A DNA stretch of 64,000 nucleotides from Massilia phosphatilytica (GTDB taxonomy: Bacteria; Pseudomonadota; Gammaproteobacteria; Burkholderiales; Burkholderiaceae_D), in NCBI RefSeq assembly GCF_002968015.1, contig NZ_PUIP01000001.1, positions 868,001 to 932,000 on the forward strand, in the 5' to 3' direction. Made by a program: the position numbers and the translations under genes. The first letter of the stretch is position 1, and each line of letters begins with the position of its first letter. The notes below the pieces were generated by a model. That model had not been told where the DNA came from, ran no database searches, and worked only from the letters and a program-made list of their open reading frames with translations. Shown piece by piece: positions 17,932 to 26,400 of this stretch.

Positions 17932-18621
17932 TCAGGACAGGAGGCCGTGGTTGCGTGCCTCGAAGATCGCTTCGGCCTTCGAGCTGACTTTGAGTTTGCT
18001 GTAAATGCGGCGCACGAAGGTCTTGACCGTGAAGTGCGACAGCTGCATCAGGCCCGCGATCTCCTGCACGGTGAAGCCCTTGGTGATGTAGTCCAGCACT
18101 TCCTTCTCGCGCTGCGATAACTGGGGGGCGTCGTCATCCGGCGTGGCGGGGCCGGGCTTCGGTGCGGGCGGCGCATTGCGGAAGCGGGTCAGCACCTGAC
18201 GCGCGATGATGGGGCTGATCGGACTGCCGCCATTGGCCAGGCTGCGGATTTCGTCGCCCATGCGCGCCGGCGAGCTGTCTTTCAGCAGATAGCCCGCCGC
18301 GCCCGCCTCGATCGAGCGCATGACGTGGGTCTCGTCACCGAAATTGGTGCTGACCATGATGCTGCAGCTCGGCCACTGGCGCGCGGCGGCGCGGATCACG
18401 GCGATTCCCGAGCCGTCCGGCAGGCCCAGGTCGACCAGCAGCACGTCCGCGGGCGGTCCGGACAACATTGCCAGGCCGTCCGCCTGGCTGCCGGCCTGGC
18501 CGGTCAGACGCATGTCCGGGGCGCCCTCGACCACGGCGCACAGTGCGCGGCTGAAATCGGGGTCGTCCTCGACGATGGCGACGTGGATCAGGGGATGGGG
18601 CGGGTGGTCTTGTTGCGTCAT
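17932..18621 (-). CDS. NarL/FixJ-family response regulator
   Basis: A 229-residue two-domain regulator. The receiver domain (10-130) has the acidic pocket EDD (18-20), phospho-acceptor Asp64 in LLVDLGLPDG and Lys114 in YLLKDSS. A Pro/Ala linker (150-165) leads to a LuxR-type helix-turn-helix (about 168-228; LSQREKEVLDYITKGFTVQEI). It is first in the operon with the kinase gene, 6 bases apart. It faces the two-partner secretion operon across a 141-base gap containing an inverted repeat and a promoter, so control of that operon is likely. No Shine-Dalgarno is evident before the ATG. Confidence 0.93.
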   Translation of the reverse strand: MTQQDHPPHPLIHVAIVEDDPDFSRALCAVVEGAPDMRLTGQAGSQADGLAMLSGPPADVLLVDLGLPDGSGIAVIRAAARQWPSCSIMVSTNFGDETHVMRSIEAGAAGYLLKDSSPARMGDEIRSLANGGSPISPIIARQVLTRFRNAPPAPKPGPATPDDDAPQLSQREKEVLDYITKGFTVQEIAGLMQLSHFTVKTFVRRIYSKLKVSSKAEAIFEARNHGLLS

Positions 18622-18670
18622 GGCAGTATTTTACGACGGCAGATGCGCCTGGAAACAACAGGGGATGCGA

Positions 18671-18690
18671 TGTAGCACGTTTGCGCTACA
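18671..18690. promoter_or_regulatory. inverted repeat TGTAGC-N8-GCTACA
   Basis: A perfect 6+6 inverted repeat with an 8-base spacer lies 14 bases upstream of the -35 box of the secretion operon and 50 bases from the response regulator start. It is well placed to bind a NarL-type dimer that activates the secretion operon. Confidence 0.5.
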
Positions 18691-18704
18691 TACAGCAACG
18701 TTCA

Positions 18705-18733
18705 TTGTCCCTACGATATTGCCCGTTTACAAT
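18705..18733 (+). promoter_or_regulatory. sigma70 promoter of the two-partner secretion operon
   Basis: TTGTCC (18705-18710) and TACAAT (18728-18733) are separated by exactly 17 bases. Transcription would start near 18740, leaving a very short leader before the ATG at 18763. Confidence 0.65.
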
Positions 18734-18762
18734 GCTCGATCGCCAGCCCTCCGCTACCCCGA

Positions 18763-20484
18763 ATGTCAGTCGAACCAGATCCCGGCCACTTGGGCCGCCA
18801 GCCCCTTTTCTCACTGCTGAGCCTTGCCCTGATCGGGCTGTCCCATGGCGTGGCGTTCGCTCAACAGCAGGTTCCGCAGGCACCCCAGGTGACGCCGCGC
18901 GATCTGCGTCCGGAGACGCGGGTCCAGCCGCCGGTGGCCTTGCCGCCCCAGCGGCTGCGCTCGGCGCCGCCGCCCAATGCCGACAAACTCTTCCTGCGCC
19001 TGGGCGACGTGCGTGTGCAGGGTGGGTTCGACGGGTTCGCCGACCAGACGGAACGCCTGATCGCGCCCCTGCGCGGCAAGCGCATTTCCGTAGCCGATCT
19101 TTACGCCCTGGCTGACGCCATCGAGGCGCTGTACCGCGAAGCGGGCTATCCGCTGGTGCGCGTCGTGATCCCGCCACAGTCGGTGGTCGACGATGCCGCG
19201 CTGCGCATCACGGTACTGGACGGCTTCATCGAAGGCCTGAACCTGGACGCGGTGCCCGCCCGGGCCCGCAAGGCGGTCGGCCGGGCGCTCCAGCCGCTGC
19301 TGGGGCGCCGCCATCTGCGCGACGTGGAGCTGGAACGCGCACTCACGCTGGCTGGCCGCGGTCCGGGCCTGGGCCTGCGCAGCGCGCTGGGCGCGGGTCG
19401 GGAAACCGGCGGCACCGTGCTGGTGCTGCAGGGGACCCTGGCGCCGCTGGCGGCCAGCGTCTCGTCCGACAATCGCCAGAGCGACGCCATCGGTCCCTGG
19501 CAGTTCACGACCCAGGTGCGCGCCAACCAGCTGCTCGGCCTGGGCGAACAGGCGTATCTGTACGTTTCCGGCGGCTACCCGCCGGGCACGGCGTTCCATG
19601 CCGGGGCACCGCGCCGCGTGGCGGGCGGTGGCCTGATCGTTCCCTTGCTGGCCAACGGCTTGAGCATCAATCCCGAATTCACCGTGTCGGACACGCGGCC
19701 ACGCCCGCCGGTCGTGGAGCTGGCATCGCGCAGTCAGTTGAAGCGCTGGTCGCTGCGCCTGATTTATCCGGCCATCGTCACGCGCACGCAGGAGCTGACG
19801 CTGACCGGCGCGGTCGAAGCGAGCCGCCAGAGCGACTCGCTGCCGTTCTTCCAGTTCACGCAAGACCTCGACCGGCTGCGCATCGCGCGCTTTTCCGCCG
19901 ACTGGAGCGGCGCCATCGCCGATGGACAGGCACGCGCCGGCGCCACGCTGTCGCAGGGTACCGGCCGCTTCGGCGGCCGCAGCGGCGAGGAGATCGCAAG
20001 CACCGGCATGCCGATGTCGCGCCCCGGCGCCACGGCGGCCTTCACCAAGCTGGAAGCGGGCGTGAGTTACGACGCCGCCCTGCCATGGGGCCTCCAGGGC
20101 CACAGCGTACTGCGCGGACAGAAGCCGATTCGCGGCGTGATGCCGGGTGCGGAGGTCTTCAGCATGGATGGCGAGGATGGTTTGTCGGCCTTGACGGCAG
20201 GCGCGCTGTCCGATGACGGCGGCTGGGTGCTGCGGCAGGAAGTGGCGCGTCCCTGGACGTTGCCGGGCGCCGTCGGCGTCCTGCCTTATGGCTACTGGGC
20301 GGTTGCCCGCCCGTCCACCCGCCTGCCTGGCGCCACGGCGCAGAGTCGTGCGACCTCCTGGGGGTTCGGCCTGCGCTCCGGCTGGCACAACGTCAGCCTG
20401 GCGGCGGAATGGGGACGCGCACTGATCTCACCGAGCGGCCGGCGCACGAGCCAGGCCTTCTTTAAAGCACAGGTGCAATATTGA
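18763..20484 (+). CDS. two-partner secretion transporter (FhaC/ShlB family)
   Basis: A 573-residue outer-membrane TpsB protein that exports the exoprotein encoded next. The signal peptide ends at AFAQ (about residue 34). A Pro-rich linker is followed by two POTRA-type domains (about 75-225; EALYREAGYPLVRVVIPPQ is the POTRA2-type core). The remaining ~340 residues form a beta-barrel ending in FFKAQVQY. Length and order fit the ShlB/FhaC/HecB family. The start at ATG 18763 has no clear Shine-Dalgarno; the promoter at 18705-18733 places it close to the transcript 5' end. The stop overlaps the exoprotein TTG start by 3 bases, implying coupled translation. Confidence 0.9.
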   Translation: MSVEPDPGHLGRQPLFSLLSLALIGLSHGVAFAQQQVPQAPQVTPRDLRPETRVQPPVALPPQRLRSAPPPNADKLFLRLGDVRVQGGFDGFADQTERLIAPLRGKRISVADLYALADAIEALYREAGYPLVRVVIPPQSVVDDAALRITVLDGFIEGLNLDAVPARARKAVGRALQPLLGRRHLRDVELERALTLAGRGPGLGLRSALGAGRETGGTVLVLQGTLAPLAASVSSDNRQSDAIGPWQFTTQVRANQLLGLGEQAYLYVSGGYPPGTAFHAGAPRRVAGGGLIVPLLANGLSINPEFTVSDTRPRPPVVELASRSQLKRWSLRLIYPAIVTRTQELTLTGAVEASRQSDSLPFFQFTQDLDRLRIARFSADWSGAIADGQARAGATLSQGTGRFGGRSGEEIASTGMPMSRPGATAAFTKLEAGVSYDAALPWGLQGHSVLRGQKPIRGVMPGAEVFSMDGEDGLSALTAGALSDDGGWVLRQEVARPWTLPGAVGVLPYGYWAVARPSTRLPGATAQSRATSWGFGLRSGWHNVSLAAEWGRALISPSGRRTSQAFFKAQVQY

Positions 20485-23400
20485 GAAAGAACACCATCCT
20501 GCGCAGCTCGCGCGTACGGCGCGACATGGCCTGGCCGATGATGGTCGCGGCCAGCCTGCCGTTTGCGGCCAGTGCGCAACCGCTGCCGACCGGTGCGGTG
20601 GTCACGGCGGGCAAAGCCACCATCAGTACACCGAACGCGAACGCCATGGTCGTGCGGCAGGACACGCAGCGCGCCGTCGTCAACTGGTCGTCCTTCAATA
20701 TCGGGCAGGGCAACACGGTCAGCTTCGCCCAGCCGAACGCCGCCGCGGCGACGCTGAACGTGGTCAAGGGGGCCACGCCGACCGAACTCTCGGGGACCCT
20801 GAAGGCCAACGGCTCGGTGTTCCTGATCAACCAGAACGGCATCGCGATTTCCTCGACCGGCGTCGTCGACACGCGCGCCGGTTTCGTCGCATCCACGCTG
20901 GGCATGTCGGAAGACGACTTCATGGCGGGCCGCAACGTCTTCAGCGGCAAAGGCGGCGCGGTCGTCAACCGGGGCCAGATCGTGACGGGGCCGGGCGGCA
21001 CCGTGGCGCTGCTCGGATCGAGCGCCGGCAACGAAGGCGTGATCAGCGCGCCGCTCGGCAAGGTCGCGCTGGGCGCGGCGGAAGCGGCCACGCTGGATCT
21101 TTCCGGTGATGGCTTCCTCCAGGTGCTGTTGCCGGCCAGTGCAAGGACCGCGGACGGACAGGCGCTGGTGGGCAACCAGGGTGTCATCGACGCCGAGGGC
21201 GGCATGGTGATGCTGAAGGCGTCCACCGTGCGCGACGCCTTGCGTGAGGCCGTGAACATGCCGGGCACGATCCGCGCGCGCAGCGTGTCGGGCCACGATG
21301 GTGCGATCGTGCTGGAAGGGGGCGAGGGCGGTGCGGTGCAGGTGTCCGGTACGCTCGACGTCTCCGCGGCGCAAGGCGCGGCGGGACGCATCGATGTCGG
21401 CGGCCAGAAGGTCGTGCTGGCCGGCGCGATGCTGGATGCCGGCGGCGCGGAGCGCGGCGGCCTGGTGCGCGTGGGCGGAAGCTTCCAGGGCGGCAAGACG
21501 CAGGCCGAAGGTGACGCGGATGCGCAGCGCTACGTCGGCCGGTTCGGCGCGGCGGGCGCGGTTGGACCGGGCAATGCGGCCACCACGACGGTCGACGCGG
21601 CCAGCCATGTCGACGTGTCCGCGCGCGGCGCGGCGGGCGAGGGCGGCAGCGTCATCGTGTGGAGCGACAAGGCCACGACCATGCAGGGCAGCATCGCGGC
21701 GGGCGGCGCACAGTCCGCGGGTGCGGTGGAGGTCTCCTCGGCATCGACCGTCCGGTCGGTCGCGTTGAAACGCATCGCCCTCGGCAAGGGTGGCAAGCTG
21801 CTGCTCGACCCGCAGGATATCGAGATCGACGACACGCCGGGCGGCACCGCGGGCAATGTCGGCTACGGCGACAACCCGGGCGGCGTGAGTCACCTGTATT
21901 CCGCCGACCTCGTGGCGCTGCTGGGCGGCGGCACCAGCGTGAGCCTGAAGGCCAGCCAGGACATCGGGTGGAACACCTTCAACGCCGTCGTTACGCGCCC
22001 CGTCAATCGCGCGGCGGGTGCGCTGTCGCTGGCGGCCGGCCGCTCTGTCACACTGAACGGCATATTCGGCACCGCCGATGCCGACTGGTCCATCGTCGCC
22101 AACGCCACCGCCGCCAGCGGCGTGGTGGACAGCGAGCGGGGCGCAGGTGCGGCCCGGATCGATCTGGGCGGCGCGAATTTCATCAACAGCAATGGCAAGC
22201 TGGCCTTGACGCTGTCCGACGGTGCTGGCAATACCGAGCATGATGCGGGCGGGATTCACCTGGGCGCTTATTCCGGCAATGGCCTGTCCGCCGTCATCGC
22301 GCCGGGCGCCACCGGCGGCGGCCTGGCGCCTTACATCACGCTGACCGGAGACGTCACGGTCGCCAACGACATCACCCTGGGCGGCAACCTGAGCGTCTCG
22401 GCGGCGTCGGCCACGCTGAGCGGCAAGCGCGTGAACTGGACGACGGAAGCCACCGGCGCGCTGCGCGGCGAAGGGGCGTTCACGTTCGTCGAGAACGGGA
22501 CCATCACGCGCCTCGGCCATTTGAACGGCGGCCAGACCACGCGCCTGGCGCTGGGCGACGGCGTCAACGCGGGCACCAGCCGCGTGTATGGCGACGCGGA
22601 CCCGGGCGCGGCGTCGCTGGGCACGCCGCTGCTGCACGTGACGTCGGGCACGGCGTCCGACGCGCTGGGCGACATCCTGGCCGCGGGCTCGCTGGCGACC
22701 AGCGGTCCGGGCGTCACGGCCAACGCGGGCAGCCATACCCTGAGCCTGGGCGGCACCGGCACCCTGGCGTTCAATGCCGGCCTGTCCGGCGGCTACTTCA
22801 TCGATCTGACGCCTGTCGCCATGCCGCTGACCGTCACGCGCCGTACCGTGACGCCGAGCGTGGGGACGGTGCAAGCCACGTATGGCACGGCGGCTGCCGT
22901 CGCCACGCTGTCCAATGTGGTCAATAACGATGCGCTGTCCGTGCTCGGCACGTTGAACGGCGGCGCCGTGCAGGCGCTGGACGCCGTCGGCAGCGGCTAC
23001 GGCTTCGGCGCCAGGACGGCGGCGGGCAGCTGGAATTATGCGGTGACGGGATTGTCCGGCGCAGCCGCGGGCAATTACACGCTGGCGTCCGGTCCCTGGA
23101 CGGGCACGCTGGCCGTGGCGCCGAAGACGGTGACGTATTCCACTGCACACAGCACCACCCTGGTGTATGGCGACACGGGCAATGAACTGATCGGCCTCGC
23201 CGGCGTGCTGGCCGGCGACACCGTCGCGCCGGTGGCGACCGTGATGTCCGCGGGCGTGGCCGTGCCCGCGGGTCGCCTCAAGGTCGGCAGTTATGACTAT
23301 GTCGTCTCCGGCCTGAGCGGCGCGGATGCGGCGAACTACCGCATTGCCGGCAGCGGCAACCAGGACACGCCGTTCACCGTCACGCCGCGCGTGCTGGATT

Positions 23401-26400
23401 ATGCCGTCGCTGCCGCCAGCACCACCTATGGCACCGCGGGCGCGCTGGGTGCCGTGACGTTCAACAACGTGCTGCCAGGGGACGTCGTCACGCCGGGTGC
23501 CGTGGGTATCGCCGTCAACGGCACACGATTAATGGGCACGACCGCCGTGACCACGCCGGCCGGCGCGTACACGCAATCCATCACGAGCGTTGCCGGCGCG
23601 GATGCGGCCAATTACACGCTCGCGGGTTCGAATCCGGGCGCGGCGATGGTGGTGGCGCCGAAGCCCCTGCATTGGACCGGCACGACCGCCACCCAGGAAT
23701 ACGGCCAGGACCTGCCCGCACCGGCACTGGTCGGCGTGGTCAACGGCGACAACGTGTCGGGCGTGCCGCAGATCCTGCGCCAGACCGTAACGGGCGACCC
23801 GTCGCCTACGCATAAGCCGTCGGTGGGACTGTACGAACTGGGACTCGGTGGACTGGGCGGAACGGGGGCCGGCAACTATGTCCTCGATCCGTACGGGAAC
23901 CAGAACGCCTTGATCACCGTGATGCCGAAGGTCGTGACGTATTCGGCCGGCTCGCTGAACCTGACCTATGGGGACGGCGGCACGGTACCCGGCTTGACGC
24001 TGAATGGCGTGCTCGCCGGCGATATCGTCGATGTCCGGACTGTCGTCCGCGGCCTCACGACGCCCGGCAGCACCGCCATCGATGCACGCGCGCCGGCCGG
24101 CACCTATGGCGTGGAAGCGAACTGGGTGCCACACAGCGGCGACAATTACGTCGTCAGCAGCACCGGCAACTCGAACGGCACGCTGACGATCGCGCAGCGT
24201 CCGCTCACCTGGACCGTCGGTAACGGCACGGCGTTGTACGGCAATACCCCGGGCAATCCCGTCACGCTGACCGGCGCGCTGCAGGGCGACGACGTGATAC
24301 CGCAGGTGCAGGCACTGGACAGCCACGGCGCCGGTATCGCGCTGCCCGGCGTGGGCACGTACACGGCCGGCGTGACCGGCTTCGGCGGCGCGCAGGGAAG
24401 CAATTACACGTCCAGCGCGACGGGGAACAGCAGCGGCCAGCTGACGATTTCGGCCAAGCCCTTGAGCCTTATCGTCAACAACAGCCAGTCCGTGTACGGC
24501 ACGCTGGGTGCGCCGGCGGTGACGCTGGACGGCCTGGTGGCCGGTGATTCGCTCGGCGTGCACACCCAGGTCTCGGTACTGCAGGGCAGCAGCGCGGTGG
24601 CGCTGACCGATCGCACGCCCGCCGGCACCTACACCGTGCAAGCCGTCGCGCAGGTCGATAACAATCCGAACTACACCCTGCCGAACAACACCGCTACGGC
24701 CACGCTGACGATCAAGCCGAAAGTGCTGACCTATGCCGGTCCCACCGGCACGTATGTGTACGGCGCCGTGGTCAATGGCGTCGACCTGCACAACACGCTG
24801 AACGGCGTGCTGGGCGGCGACGACGTGATGCTGCCGGTCATCCTGCAGGGCAGCTGGACCAATACCGTCGCCAAGCGCCAGGTCGGCGACTATCCGTTCC
24901 CGGTATCGCTGGTCCTCGGATTGACCGGCCGCGATGCGGGCAATTACAGCGTGACCAGCGTCGGCTCTTCCGATGGCCTGATCACCATCGTGCCCAAGAC
25001 GATCACCTACAAGACCTACTTCGCGGACAGTGCGACGCGCCAGTACGGCGACGTCAAGGGCCAGGCCGATGTCCGGTCGGACGTCGTGGGCCTCGCCTTC
25101 GCGGACGACCGCATCTCGCTGGGCACCGCATCGCTGGTCGGCGCCATGTATTCGAGCGGAGGCTACCTGAACGCCGGCACGTATTCGACGCAGATCGCGG
25201 GCCTGTCCGGGCCGGACGCCGGCAACTACCGCCTGGCCGCCAGCGGCAACGAGATCGCCACGCTGACCGTGGTGCCGCGCGCCGTGGCCCCGACCTGGTC
25301 GCTGCTCTCGCTGGGCGGCATCGACATGGGCAGCAACGTGATAAACAGCCTGGTGTACGGCAGCACCGGCGGCGCCCACGTGAGCATGACCGGCTTCGCG
25401 CCGCTGGCCGGCGACAAGGCGTCGCTGGCGGGGCAGATCCAGCTGCCCGGCGGGGCCGTCGCGTCGCTGGATGGCCGGCAGGCGGTCGGCAGCTATACCG
25501 TGACCGCGGCCCTGAGCGGCCAGGATGCCGGAAATTACTATGTGCGCGACGCCGGCGTGAATGGCGAAGTCGGTCGTATCGACGTCACGCCCCGTCCGCT
25601 GAGCGCGACCTACAAGGACTGGCACGACACGTATGGCAACACGCCGCTACCGACCGCCACGCTGAACGGCGTGCTGCCGGGACAAAGCGTGCAGGTCACC
25701 GGTGAATTGCTGGACAGCGCGGGCAACGCGGTCGACGTCGGCAGCCGCACGCCGGCCGGCAGCTATACGTATCAGGCGACGGGCCTCACCGGCAGCGCGG
25801 CGGGCAACTACACGCTGGTGCGCGAAGCGGTCAGCTGGCTCGACTCGGCCAGCGGCATGACGCTCAGCGTGGCGCCGTCGAATACGGCCAGGGTCCAGGT
25901 GGACAAGGCGCGGCTGACCGTGAGCTATACCGGACCGACCGATATGGTCTACGGCAGCAACCCGACCAGGCCGACCGTGACGGGATTCGTCGCCGGCGAT
26001 GCGCAGGACTGGAGCGCCTGGCTCACCACGACCAGTTCACCGACGCCGAACGCCGTGGGCAAATCGTTCAACTTCGGATCGAAGGGCTATGTCCCGGCCG
26101 GCACGTATGACTTCAGCATCCGGCTCGACGACGCGCTCGCGAAGAACTACGAAACGCCGGCCAGGCTGCCTGGCTTGACGGTCGCACGGCGCGCGGTCGG
26201 CGGCACGGCGACCGGTACGTCGTTCGAGTACACGGACTTCAACGGCGTCAATGCCTGGACGGCCTTGACGGGCACCGTCAGCGGCGCCGTACCCGGTGAA
26301 TCCCTGACGCTGAAACAGGTCTACGTCGACAGCAAGGGCAACCCCGTCCAGCCGAACCTGTACAGCGACGCGGGCACCTACCAGGCACGCCTGACGGAGT

